Shown piece after piece: positions 26,334-35,515 of a stretch of 64,000 bases of DNA. Within the stretch, counting starts at the first letter, position 1. Every line of letters begins with the position of its first letter. The DNA comes from JAKAGZ01 sp035266865 (GTDB taxonomy: Bacteria > Bacteroidota > Ignavibacteria > Ignavibacteriales > Ignavibacteriaceae). The DNA lies in NCBI GenBank assembly GCA_035266865.1, contig DATFMR010000040.1:1-64000 (forward strand), read 5' to 3'. A model generated the notes under the pieces. The model was not told where the DNA came from, made no database searches, and was given only the letters and a program-made list of their open reading frames with translations. The position numbers were made by a program, and so were the translations under genes.

Positions 26334-27815
26334 ATGAAGAAAAATAAATTATTTAATAAATTTAAAAAATACCGGTTTGAATTCCGGCACGTTACAGTTT
26401 TATTAATTGCATTAATCTTTTTCCAGTTACTTCTTTCCATTATACAAAAATCATCTCTTCATAATTTTCTTATTGAAACACAAAAATGGTATCAACAGGA
26501 TTCTGCAGAAAGGATTGCAAATCTTACCACTACATCACTTGAATTGTTGCTGGAAAATATTATTAGCAGGAAGCCTCTTGCTGAGAACGAAGAAAAAAAA
26601 ATCATCCAATCGTTTAATATTATTTTGAGTCAGCAATTCCTGCAACAAAATGTACAGGAAATCTGTCTTCTCTTTCCCAGAAATAATGACGTTGTAGCAA
26701 TTGATGACGGCAAAGATCTCTATAACTTTCTTACAAATAAAATGGAGATGTTTCAAAATTCAAATTCATCTCATCAAAAAGCGATTTCGTTATATAATGA
26801 AAAAGTAGGTTGGCTCAATGCTAATGAACGAATATTCAGTGATCTTGAAAAAAAACAAACATTTCACATGCTTGTGCCTTTTGTACCACATGGTGAATTT
26901 CTAGGTGTACTTTATATGAAAGTAACCCCGGATTTTTCTTCAATTACCAGGGAAATAATATCCAGTTATGATGAAGTATCATTTATTTATTCGGCTTTAA
27001 TTCTAATCGGACTGCTAGCAATGTATTTTATTTCTTCCAATACAGTTAAAGAAAGGGATAATGCACAAAAGCTACTCTTTGAAGAAAATCAAAAACATAT
27101 GAAGGAACAAATAATTCATGAAAAAGAATCACAGTTTACCAAAAGAATTTATCATACTCACCACAAAGCAGAAAAAGTAATGGGTTTTATAAAAGAAGAT
27201 TTAAGATTGCTTTCTGAAAATAATATAGAAGAGGTTAAACACAGAGTAAACAAATATGCGAATTTTATATCAAGAGTCATTTATGACATGAAATGGTTTG
27301 ATCCACCGGTTAATACTATTAGAAATCCAATGTTTAAAACAAATCTTAATGAACTAATAAGATTTATTATAAAAGATATATTTTTAAGAATATCAAGTAA
27401 AACTGATATGTTTGAATTTAAACTGGATTTAGATGAATCCCTGCCAACAGTAAATATTAATGAATTTGTTGTCTGGGAACTTTTCGAACCATTGATTCAA
27501 AACAGTATAGATCACGCGGGTAAATCTAAAATAACTATCAGTATTTCTTCCAGATATTATCTTGAAAAAAATTACTCAGAAATAATTATATCTGATAATG
27601 GTCACGGGATAAAAGATGACCTGTTAAAGAAAAATGAATATGGGATCAGAGATATATTTATGGAAAATATTACAACTAAAGATAATGATAGTGGAAACAA
27701 GGGTTACGGTTGCTTTATAGCTTATCATATTGCCAAAAAACGATGTGGATTTGATATTGATGCAGAAAATATTCCTGAAGGCGGATGTAGATTCATAATA
27801 AAAATACCTTATTAA
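26334..27815 (+). CDS. Membrane sensor histidine kinase
   Basis: 493 residues. Two membrane helices (about 18-38 and 215-235) enclose a periplasmic sensor region of about 175 residues with no recognised domain. The cytoplasmic part has a coiled linker, a possible phospho-acceptor helix with clustered histidines (KRIYHTHHKAEKV; His274, 276, 277) unlike the usual H-E-x-x-T-P box, and a HATPase_c domain with N box (LIQNSIDHA), G1 (ISDNGHGI) and G2 (GYGCFIAYHIA). Lies between the binding protein and the sigma-54 activator; likely phosphorylates the latter. Confidence 0.83.
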   Translation: MKKNKLFNKFKKYRFEFRHVTVLLIALIFFQLLLSIIQKSSLHNFLIETQKWYQQDSAERIANLTTTSLELLLENIISRKPLAENEEKKIIQSFNIILSQQFLQQNVQEICLLFPRNNDVVAIDDGKDLYNFLTNKMEMFQNSNSSHQKAISLYNEKVGWLNANERIFSDLEKKQTFHMLVPFVPHGEFLGVLYMKVTPDFSSITREIISSYDEVSFIYSALILIGLLAMYFISSNTVKERDNAQKLLFEENQKHMKEQIIHEKESQFTKRIYHTHHKAEKVMGFIKEDLRLLSENNIEEVKHRVNKYANFISRVIYDMKWFDPPVNTIRNPMFKTNLNELIRFIIKDIFLRISSKTDMFEFKLDLDESLPTVNINEFVVWELFEPLIQNSIDHAGKSKITISISSRYYLEKNYSEIIISDNGHGIKDDLLKKNEYGIRDIFMENITTKDNDSGNKGYGCFIAYHIAKKRCGFDIDAENIPEGGCRFIIKIPY

Positions 27816-27831
27816 ATTGAACGAGGAAAAA

Positions 27832-29286
27832 ATGAGCAACCGGGCAAAAATAAATATTATGGTAATTGAAGACGAAGACTTTGATGTCAGAAGAGTAAAA
27901 AACACAATAAAATTTTCAAAAGAAAGTATCTATATTAAAAATGTTGTTTCGAATGGCAATTCTGCAATTGATCTGCTTAAAAAGAAATCTGATGAGTATG
28001 ATATAGTGATTATGGATTTCCAGATTGCCGGCGGACTCAGGGGAGAAGAATTAATAAAAATAATTAAGGAAATTGATCCTTCTCTTCAAATAATTGTTAT
28101 TACTAAAATGACAATAAACATCACAGATTTTGAATTTGCAAATAAATTAATGAAGGCAGGTGCATTCTGGTATTGTACAAAATATCCGGGAGATATAGAG
28201 GATTTTATCTACCAACCGACTGATTTCTTAATGAGCATTTTTAATGCGTACGAAAAAAGACAACTGGAAAAAATTTCAAATAAATCAAATAAGAAACTGA
28301 CTCAAAAAGTAGATGAAATATTAAACCAAAGAAAAATGATCGGGGATTCTGAGCCTACAAGGCACCTGCTGCAACAAATCGAAAAATATTCTGAAAGTGA
28401 AGTGAACATATTAGTTAATGGTCCATCAGGCACAGGCAAGGAACTTGTCGCCCATAATATCCATTACAAAAGCAGAAGAAGATTTGAAAATTTTGTCCCC
28501 ATAAACTGTGGAAGCTTACCTCACGATCTTGTTGAAAGCGAATTATTTGGATACGAAAAAGGAGCATTTACAGGAGCTAATTCCAAAAAACCAGGTTTAT
28601 TTGAAATTGCACACAACGGAACAATTTTTCTTGATGAAGTATCAGAACTTCCACTATCGGCGCAGGTTAAATTACTCCGAGTTATCCAAAACGGAGAAAT
28701 AGAAAAAATTGGCAGAACCGGAAGCTTAAAAGTAGATGTAAGAATTATTGCTGCTACTAATAAAGATCTTGAGATAGAAGTAAAAGAAGGAAGATTTAGA
28801 GAGGATTTATATTACAGGTTAAATGTTGTTCCGATTTACATTCTACCACTGAATATGAGGAAAGCGGATATTCCCTCATTAATTAATCATTTCCTTGATT
28901 TTTACTCTCTGGATATGAACCGGAAAAAGACCACAATCAAATCCGCAGCAATGAATTTACTTATTAATTATGATTGGCCCGGAAATGTAAGAGAATTAAA
29001 AAATGTTGTGCAGAGACTGTTATTAAACAGTTCCGGTGATATAGATGAATCGGATGTCAGAAATTCACTGTTAACCAGAGATATAAGAAAGCTGGATAAA
29101 TTTGATGCTTTTCTTTTTCAGAACAGCGGGAATGTTTTACCATTAAAACAAATGGAAAGAAAATTCAGAGAAAAATATTTTAAATTTGTCCGCGATTATT
29201 CTGAATCTGATGCCGATGCTGCAAAAAAACTAGGACTTGCGCCACCCAATTTTCATCGTATGTGCAAAGAACTGGGACTAAAATAA
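27832..29286 (+). CDS. Sigma-54-dependent response regulator (NtrC type)
   Basis: About 484 residues from the ATG at 27832, chosen because GAGG lies five bases upstream; a TTG 15 bases earlier is weaker. Receiver domain with phospho-acceptor Asp62 (IVIMDF), AAA+ sigma-54 domain with Walker A GPSGTGKE (about 197-204), the sigma-54-contacting GAFTGA loop (about 244-249) and Walker B GTIFLDE, and a C-terminal Fis-type helix-turn-helix (DAAKKLGLAPPNFHRM). It should activate sigma-54 promoters on sugar sensing. Likely target: the downstream transporter/trehalase genes. Confidence 0.92.
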   Translation: MSNRAKINIMVIEDEDFDVRRVKNTIKFSKESIYIKNVVSNGNSAIDLLKKKSDEYDIVIMDFQIAGGLRGEELIKIIKEIDPSLQIIVITKMTINITDFEFANKLMKAGAFWYCTKYPGDIEDFIYQPTDFLMSIFNAYEKRQLEKISNKSNKKLTQKVDEILNQRKMIGDSEPTRHLLQQIEKYSESEVNILVNGPSGTGKELVAHNIHYKSRRRFENFVPINCGSLPHDLVESELFGYEKGAFTGANSKKPGLFEIAHNGTIFLDEVSELPLSAQVKLLRVIQNGEIEKIGRTGSLKVDVRIIAATNKDLEIEVKEGRFREDLYYRLNVVPIYILPLNMRKADIPSLINHFLDFYSLDMNRKKTTIKSAAMNLLINYDWPGNVRELKNVVQRLLLNSSGDIDESDVRNSLLTRDIRKLDKFDAFLFQNSGNVLPLKQMERKFREKYFKFVRDYSESDADAAKKLGLAPPNFHRMCKELGLK

Positions 29287-29293
29287 TTAGTGC

Positions 29294-29323
29294 TTATCAA
29301 AGTGATAATACATTAGATTATCA
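29294..29323. promoter_or_regulatory. TTATCA/TGATAA half-site array (candidate activator sites)
   Basis: Between the sigma-54 activator stop and the MFS start lie alternating half-sites: TTATCA (29294-29299), TGATAAT (29303-29309) and ATTATCA (29317-29323). They form two perfect palindromes sharing the middle half-site. The position, about 130-160 bases before the transporter start, is right for an enhancer-like activator site. Binding by the adjacent regulator is inference. Confidence 0.5.
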
Positions 29324-29455
29324 TTTTAATAACCAATCATACTGTTGACACGTCATTTGAAACTATTTTTATAAAAAATGAATAATCATTCATGGTCTAA
29401 TTTTTGACATTATAATTTCCAAAGATTTATATAGAAAATTCATAATGGAAGATAA

Positions 29456-30700
29456 ATGTCCAAATTAAAAATCAAATTATCACTTTACATTAATTATTTT
29501 GTTATAGGATTAATGTTAAACAGCGTTGGTATTGTAATTCTCCAGGTAATAGTTCATTACCATGTAAGCGAAAGCGGTGCCAGCGTTTTGGAGGCATTTA
29601 AAGATTTATCAATAGCTGTATTCTCTTTTTTCCTGGCATCTTTTATTCCTAAATTTGGATATAAAAAATCGATGTTGACAGCTTTAATTGTTGTAACTGC
29701 AGCCTCGCTTGGTATGAGATTTTTTGATAGTTTTTTAATGTCAAAGGTTTTATTTGCCGCCACAGGTTTTAGTTTTGGGCTAATTAAAGTTTCTGCTTAT
29801 TCTACTGTCGGACTTATAACTGAAAACTCAGATGAACATGCGAGCGTAATGAGTATCCTAGAAGGAATCTTCCAAGTAGGGGTTCTTTCAGGGTATTGGA
29901 TATTTGGATTATTTATAGGCGACTCAGATCCTACTTCAAAAAGCTGGTTGAATACTTATTGGGTGCTTGCAGGTTTATGTATCTTTGCATTCTTGAATTT
30001 ATTTACAACAAAATTAGATGAAAGTGAAGTACAGAATGCTGAGAAGAAATTTTCGATCACGCACGAATTTCTTGAAATGCTTGCATTAATAAGATTCCCA
30101 TTGGTATTAATATTTATTCTGAGCGCATTCGTTTATGTTTTAATTGAACAAAGTATTCAAACCTGGCTGCCGACTTTTAATAAAAGTATTTTGCAAATGC
30201 CTAATGCAATCAGCGTTCAGATAGTCAGCATTTTTGCAGGTGCAATTGCATTCGGCAGAATAGCAAGCGGCTACTTTATAAAAAAATTTTCCTGGATGAA
30301 AGTGCTTACAACCTGCATAATTCTCGCAATGCTTCTTGTTATCCTGGTATTACCTCTTACACGCGGCATAAAAGCAGGATCAATTAATAGTTGGACAGAA
30401 GTTCCTCCGGCAGGATTTATTCTTCCATTTATAGGAATGTTTTTGGGACCTATTTACCCGGCGTTAAATTCTACAATTTTGAGCGTACTCCCAAAACACA
30501 GGCAAAGTGCAATGAGTGGCTTAATCGTAATATTTTCAGCTTTGGGTGGAACTACGGGTTCCTTAATAACTGGATATATTTTTGGCCACTTCAGCGGTCA
30601 GACTGCATTCTATTTTTCATTAGTTCCAATGGGTATATTGTTTGTAATTCTATTTGCATATCAAAGAGTCAGGAGCAGGTTCAGATTTGAGGAGTTTTGA
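29456..30700 (+). CDS. Major facilitator superfamily transporter (probable sugar)
   Basis: 414 residues with about 12 membrane helices in two halves (central loop about 190-210, KLDESEVQNAEKK). The first-half loop with FGYKKSML and the second half IAFGRIASGYFIKKF match the MFS inter-helix signatures. GGAAG precedes the ATG. The stop overlaps the trehalase ribosome-binding region, so the two are coupled. Context suggests import of trehalose or a similar disaccharide across the inner membrane; the substrate is not proven by sequence. Confidence 0.85.
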   Translation: MSKLKIKLSLYINYFVIGLMLNSVGIVILQVIVHYHVSESGASVLEAFKDLSIAVFSFFLASFIPKFGYKKSMLTALIVVTAASLGMRFFDSFLMSKVLFAATGFSFGLIKVSAYSTVGLITENSDEHASVMSILEGIFQVGVLSGYWIFGLFIGDSDPTSKSWLNTYWVLAGLCIFAFLNLFTTKLDESEVQNAEKKFSITHEFLEMLALIRFPLVLIFILSAFVYVLIEQSIQTWLPTFNKSILQMPNAISVQIVSIFAGAIAFGRIASGYFIKKFSWMKVLTTCIILAMLLVILVLPLTRGIKAGSINSWTEVPPAGFILPFIGMFLGPIYPALNSTILSVLPKHRQSAMSGLIVIFSALGGTTGSLITGYIFGHFSGQTAFYFSLVPMGILFVILFAYQRVRSRFRFEEF

Positions 30701-30702
30701 TC

Positions 30703-32220
30703 ATGATGCAAAAAAAAGAAAATTATATCCAGGTTTCCGGAGAGCTTTATTCGAAAATACAAACAAAAAGGATTTTTAACGACTCAAAAACTTTTGTAGA
30801 TTCCATCCCGTTAAAAAGACCTTCAGTTATTAAAAAAAAATTCAGGCATCTAAAAAATAGCAGAAACTTTGATCTCAAAGGTTTTATAATTGAAAATTTT
30901 AAACTTCCTGAAGATGAAAAAATAAAATTGAACCTTCCCCGCAATCGATCTATGGAAGAGCATATTGAACTTCTATGGGATTTTCTCAAAAGATCTGCAA
31001 ATAAAAATATTAAAGATTTTTCAACACTAATACCTCTTCCAAATTCATATATCATCCCGGGAGGGAGATTTAGAGAAATTTATTACTGGGACACATATTT
31101 TACAATGCAAGGCTTACTGGCTTGCGGAAAAGTCAGGCTCGTAGAAAATATGCTTAACAATTTTGCATATCTCATAGAAAAAATCGGACATATTCCAAAC
31201 GGCAACAGAATTTATTATATCAGCCGCTCGCAACCACCTTACTTTGCAGCAATGATTGATTCAGTAGCAGAATTCAAAAAAAATCCTAAATGGCAATTAA
31301 AATTCCTGGTACCACTGGAAAAAGAATATAAATACTGGATGAAGGGTCATACAAAAAAATTAAAGCCGGGTCAGGCAATTAATAAGATTGTTGCAGCAGG
31401 GGATTCAAAAATCTTAAACAGATACTTTGATACAGAACAACTTCCCCGTGAGGAATCTTATTTTGAAGATTTAAACGCTGCAAAAAAACAATCAAAAAGA
31501 AGTAGATTAAAATTGTATTCCAACATAAGAGCTGCTTGTGAGTCCGGGTGGGATTTTTCGAGCAGATGGTTTGAAGATTACAAATCAATTTCTAAATGTA
31601 TAACAACCAATCTTCTTCCAGTTGACTTAAATTCTCTTCTTTATTTTATGGAGAAAAAACTATCCGAGATGTACTTATTGAAAGACGATAAAGAAAAAGG
31701 AGAAGAATTTCAGGTTCAGTCAATAAAAAGACGGGATTTAATAAACAGAATTTTCTGGGACAATAAGAAATCTTTTTATTTTGATTATAATTATAAGACA
31801 AAAAGGTTAACAAAGACTTATTCTTTAGCCGCTTGTTTTCCATTATTTTTTGAAATAGCCGACTCACAAAAGGCAGCTTCGGTGGCAAATATTATTGAGA
31901 AAAAATTTCTAAAACCCGGGGGGGTTATTACAACATTAAATCATACAGGACAACAATGGGATGCACCGAATGGCTGGCCTCCACTCCAGTATATAACCAT
32001 AAAAGGGTTGAGGAATTATGGATTTAATAATCTTGCAAATGAAATAAAAAAACGGTGGCTTAAACTGAATAATAAAGTATTTAAAAAAGAAAAGAAGATG
32101 TTTGAGAAATATAACGTTGAAGATATATCATTGTCAGCTGGTGGAGGGGAATATCCACTACAGGATGGTTTTGGATGGACGAATGGAGTCGCAATTTCAC
32201 TAATAAAAGAAAATCAATAA
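30703..32220 (+). CDS. treF: Trehalase, glycoside hydrolase family 37
   Basis: About 505 residues from the ATG at 30703 (GAGGAG eight bases upstream; an in-frame TTG at 30697 is less likely). Both trehalase signatures are present: PGGRFREIYYWDTY (from about residue 119) and QQWDAPNGWPP (from about 417). ESGWDFSSRW carries the likely general acid Asp and the C-terminal GGGEYPLQDGFGWTNGV block is intact. There is no signal peptide, so the enzyme is cytoplasmic, like TreF. It splits trehalose into two glucoses. The gene starts two bases after the MFS stop. Confidence 0.95.
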   Translation: MMQKKENYIQVSGELYSKIQTKRIFNDSKTFVDSIPLKRPSVIKKKFRHLKNSRNFDLKGFIIENFKLPEDEKIKLNLPRNRSMEEHIELLWDFLKRSANKNIKDFSTLIPLPNSYIIPGGRFREIYYWDTYFTMQGLLACGKVRLVENMLNNFAYLIEKIGHIPNGNRIYYISRSQPPYFAAMIDSVAEFKKNPKWQLKFLVPLEKEYKYWMKGHTKKLKPGQAINKIVAAGDSKILNRYFDTEQLPREESYFEDLNAAKKQSKRSRLKLYSNIRAACESGWDFSSRWFEDYKSISKCITTNLLPVDLNSLLYFMEKKLSEMYLLKDDKEKGEEFQVQSIKRRDLINRIFWDNKKSFYFDYNYKTKRLTKTYSLAACFPLFFEIADSQKAASVANIIEKKFLKPGGVITTLNHTGQQWDAPNGWPPLQYITIKGLRNYGFNNLANEIKKRWLKLNNKVFKKEKKMFEKYNVEDISLSAGGGEYPLQDGFGWTNGVAISLIKENQ

Positions 32221-32234
32221 TTATAACTGTTGAA

Positions 32235-33896
32235 TTAAAATCTTGTTGTTAAATCGATAAAAAATCTGCTAAAAGTATTGGAATTTTCAAATACTCCTTC
32301 ATAGTTAATTGATAAGCTAAGATTCTTGATTAATAAAATAGATAAGTCCGTCGTAAAAATATCTTGTTCGATTTTTGCGTTATTTGATGTAAACTTATAA
32401 GTAAGTTTTCTATACCCTAAAGATAAATCAATATTATTATAAAGATATTTATTAAGTTTTCCTCCGAAATCAGTACCGTCGACATAACTGCTGATAATTT
32501 TTGTAAAACTAATAGAAGGAGTTAATCCCCAAATCGGTGAACTTGAATAGCTTAAGTATCCGCCATAATTTTTAGAAGGACTAATATCACCACTTTTAAA
32601 CCTGTAGCCGGCATTCAAACCAAGAAATAATTTATTGAAGGGCCTGATGTTTGTGCTGAACCGTAATCCCTGTCTAAGTTCATTTTGAAACAATGTATCA
32701 ATCAAAAATTTATAAGTTTCATAATAAATTACATTCCTTCGCGCATCATAAGTAGTAGTAAAAGAAAATGCCCTGCCCGGTGCAACCCTGAGAGACATAT
32801 ATAAACTGGTAAGATTAAAGTCAGTTTTTCCAATATTTTTATCTTTTTTGTATAAATCAATTTCAGTGGAAAAGAAAAAGTTGGTATTAGTAATTAAATT
32901 ATTACTGTGCTGAAAGTATAAAAATCTTCTGTCTGTTTTCATATTGTTTGTTTGCTGGAACGCCCCTAAAACATTTTCTACATAAGTACCGTTACCTTTA
33001 TCTATTTTAGCAATATAACCACCGTATTGAAATAATTTTATATTGTAACTGTAATCGTTATAATCAGGACGGGATCCTATAATAAAACCGGCATAAAAAC
33101 TTCCAAGTTGTCTTTCAATTTGTAAACCATCCGAAGCACCGATGTTGCCAATTTTATTGTTTAAGTGCCGCCCAAGCCAGAAAGTAGTTTTATCATCTGG
33201 ATTATATGATAAAGTCAGATCATAAATTTTAAGATTTTTATTTAGATTTGTTTTTACATCCGACCATTCATTCGCCGTATATGCAAAAACCATATAATTT
33301 GAAAACGATAGTTTGGAATCAATAAATTCATTTTTGTTTAAATAGAAAGAATATCTCCATCTCTGTACATCATAAGCACTGCCTGAATTTTCCAAACTCG
33401 AAATAGACTGGACCGAAAATCTTCCCTTTAAATTATTATCCGGTACATATTTTTTGTTATTGTCAATTTCTACTTTGGAATTATTCTGAACTTCAGAAAT
33501 ATTATTCTGCTCCATAAAAGCCAGAGTATCTATTGCAAAAGGCCTTACTTTAATTTCATTTCCCTTATTTTCCTCAGTGCCGTCAACGAAGGCAATTATA
33601 TCTTCTTTTTTATTCAAATTTTGTAATCCAATGCTCTCCCCGGCACAGGATGCAGCCGAAATGTATTTTACTCTTATTACAGGTATTAATTTATTTTTTT
33701 CTTTTACATATAATGTGTCATTAGGTTTTATACCATCAGTGTTTGAAAAATTTACATATATATTCTGAGAAGACTGGAAACTAATTGTACCATGCTTTTC
33801 TATATTCGTTTTTTTGATTTGCGAAAACAATATTTGAGACAGCAGTAGTACTATCAAGATAATTAATTGCAAAATATATTTATTTCTGTTTTTCAT
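32235..33896 (-). CDS. Predicted outer-membrane beta-barrel in the cytochrome cluster
   Basis: 553 residues. Signal peptide (ends near QILFSQ), a small N-terminal beta domain (about 30-110, SNTDGIKPNDTLYVKEK) and a long C-terminal region of alternating amphipathic strands (FWLGRHLNNKIG, GLNAGYRFKSG, LSLGYRKLTYKF) ending in phenylalanine (FIDLTTRF), as in outer-membrane barrels. Its ATG overlaps the stop of the 21-heme cytochrome by four bases. I infer a porin-like partner for the cytochromes; no specific family is recognised. Confidence 0.65.
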   Translation of the reverse strand: MKNRNKYILQLIILIVLLLSQILFSQIKKTNIEKHGTISFQSSQNIYVNFSNTDGIKPNDTLYVKEKNKLIPVIRVKYISAASCAGESIGLQNLNKKEDIIAFVDGTEENKGNEIKVRPFAIDTLAFMEQNNISEVQNNSKVEIDNNKKYVPDNNLKGRFSVQSISSLENSGSAYDVQRWRYSFYLNKNEFIDSKLSFSNYMVFAYTANEWSDVKTNLNKNLKIYDLTLSYNPDDKTTFWLGRHLNNKIGNIGASDGLQIERQLGSFYAGFIIGSRPDYNDYSYNIKLFQYGGYIAKIDKGNGTYVENVLGAFQQTNNMKTDRRFLYFQHSNNLITNTNFFFSTEIDLYKKDKNIGKTDFNLTSLYMSLRVAPGRAFSFTTTYDARRNVIYYETYKFLIDTLFQNELRQGLRFSTNIRPFNKLFLGLNAGYRFKSGDISPSKNYGGYLSYSSSPIWGLTPSISFTKIISSYVDGTDFGGKLNKYLYNNIDLSLGYRKLTYKFTSNNAKIEQDIFTTDLSILLIKNLSLSINYEGVFENSNTFSRFFIDLTTRF

Positions 33897-35515
33897 TCAT
33901 TACCTCTCGGGTGACATCTGAAGCAATCCTCATTTTGATGATGATCATTTTTATGACAAACCGCATTACACGTATGTGAGGCAAAATTATTCTGGTTTGT
34001 ATGACAGTCCGAACATGAATTCCACCTGTTATTATGTCTGCCTGAATAAATCGGGAAATATTGATTATCGTGATCAAAAGATGCCGGAGTCCATCCGTTT
34101 GTTGTATGACACTGAACACAGTCAGTCGGGAAATTTGCAGCGCTATGATTTGGGTCTGATGTATTATCATATTTTGATTTATGACATGAATAACAGTCAG
34201 TAGGAGTCCCGGCATAACCAGATAAATGGCAGTTGTTACAACTAACTGTTGTATGCCTACCTGTCAATGGAAATGCTGTTGAGCTATGGTCAAAATTTGC
34301 AGGGCTCCAGGCAGATGTTGTATGGCATTGTTTACAATCAGTCGGAAATCCTGATGAAGCATGATTTGGATCAGTCGTATTATCGTAATTTGATTTATGA
34401 CATGAATAACAATCAGTTGGAGTCCCATTATACCCATTAGCATGGCATTGCTGACAGCTTACTGTAGTATGTTTTCCCGTTAACGGAAATGCAGTTGCAT
34501 TGTGATCAAAATTTGCTGGTTTCCAGACAGATGTCGTATGACATTGTTTACAATCAGTCGGAAAACCTGATGAAACATGGTTTGGATCTGTTGTGTTATC
34601 ATAATTTGATTTGTGACATGAATAACAATCTGTCGGGGTTCCTGTAAAACCATTTGTATGACATGAATTGCAATTAGTATTAACGTGTGCCCCAGTTAAA
34701 GGAAAAGCCGTTATGTTATGATCGAAATTTGCAGGTCTCCATCCATTAATAGTATGACATGAGCTACAATCAGTGCTGAAATTTCCCTGCTTATGATTTG
34801 GATCTGTTGTTGTTTCATAATTTTGTCTATGACAAGAATAACAATCTTTTGACAAGCCGTTAAATGTTCCTTGCTGATGACAAGAGAAGCAATTATTAAT
34901 TTTATGTCCACCAACCAGAGGGAAAAATTCGTGAACAAAATTAGAAAATCCCCAGGTAGTTTGGTTTATTAAATGGCACTGCTGACAATTAGTGGGAAAC
35001 CCTGCCTGCATATGATCCGGATTTTTTGCAGCCATATAATTCGATCGGTGACAGTCAACACATTCTATTCCCTGAACTTCAAAATTTAAGGAAGAAAATT
35101 TTTTATGACATTGTGCACAATCCTGAAATTCATGAACGCCGACCAACGGAAAGCGGCTCATTTGATGAAGCTCTTTAATATTTGTAATAAGCCAGTTTTT
35201 CGTGGAATGACAATTGGAGCACGTCGGAGACACGGAATTCTGGTGAATATCTTTATGGCAGCTATTGCAATCATTTTTTGCTTTAGAAAAAACGAGTGAT
35301 TCATGACAGTTGATACAATTAACAATCCTGTGCTGGCCTGATAATTCAAAACCTGTGGTGCTATGATCAAATTTTATTTCTGAAGAAATTATTTTCCAGT
35401 TGGTTGAGGAATGACAGTCCGCACAATCGCGTTTAAGCTCATCGCCATGCGGGGATTGTGCAAACAGATTAACTGCAAACAACAAAATAAATGTTATGAA
35501 TGACAGTTTGAGCAT
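33893..35515 (-). CDS. Multiheme c-type cytochrome, 21 CXXCH motifs
   Basis: 540 residues. Signal peptide (cleaved near NLFAQ) and then 21 CXXCH heme-binding motifs plus one CXXXCH (CNAVCH) near the C-terminus, about one heme per 24 residues. Many extra histidines (FDH, GKH, DPNH) can serve as distal ligands, suggesting bis-His hemes. The middle is built from 72-residue units, each with a TDCYSCHKSNYDNTTDPNH-like and a PTDCKQCHT-like heme site. No lipobox, so it is periplasmic or secreted. It overlaps the upstream cytochrome by 22 bases and the barrel gene by four. Confidence 0.92.
   Translation of the reverse strand: MLKLSFITFILLFAVNLFAQSPHGDELKRDCADCHSSTNWKIISSEIKFDHSTTGFELSGQHRIVNCINCHESLVFSKAKNDCNSCHKDIHQNSVSPTCSNCHSTKNWLITNIKELHQMSRFPLVGVHEFQDCAQCHKKFSSLNFEVQGIECVDCHRSNYMAAKNPDHMQAGFPTNCQQCHLINQTTWGFSNFVHEFFPLVGGHKINNCFSCHQQGTFNGLSKDCYSCHRQNYETTTDPNHKQGNFSTDCSSCHTINGWRPANFDHNITAFPLTGAHVNTNCNSCHTNGFTGTPTDCYSCHKSNYDNTTDPNHVSSGFPTDCKQCHTTSVWKPANFDHNATAFPLTGKHTTVSCQQCHANGYNGTPTDCYSCHKSNYDNTTDPNHASSGFPTDCKQCHTTSAWSPANFDHSSTAFPLTGRHTTVSCNNCHLSGYAGTPTDCYSCHKSKYDNTSDPNHSAANFPTDCVQCHTTNGWTPASFDHDNQYFPIYSGRHNNRWNSCSDCHTNQNNFASHTCNAVCHKNDHHQNEDCFRCHPRGNE
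34110..34990 (-). repeat. 216-bp tandem repeat inside the 21-heme cytochrome gene
   Basis: The same landmark (CAGTCG or close variant) recurs at 34123, 34339, 34555, 34771 and about 34987, exactly 216 bases apart, equal to 72 codons. The three units between about 34110 and 34760 are most alike at DNA level; outer units have diverged. This indicates in-frame duplication of a heme-bearing module. Confidence 0.85.

Noticed and set aside
29340..29415. Possible sigma-54 promoters before the MFS gene (TTGACACGTCATTTGA and TGGTCTAATTTTTGA)
   Set aside because: Each lacks one or both of the invariant GG/GC pairs at -24/-12; too weak to annotate, although the regulator next door makes such a promoter likely.
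34110..34990. Regularly spaced repeats that might suggest a CRISPR array
   Set aside because: The 216-bp units are coding, in frame and far longer than CRISPR repeat-spacer units; no cas genes are present.
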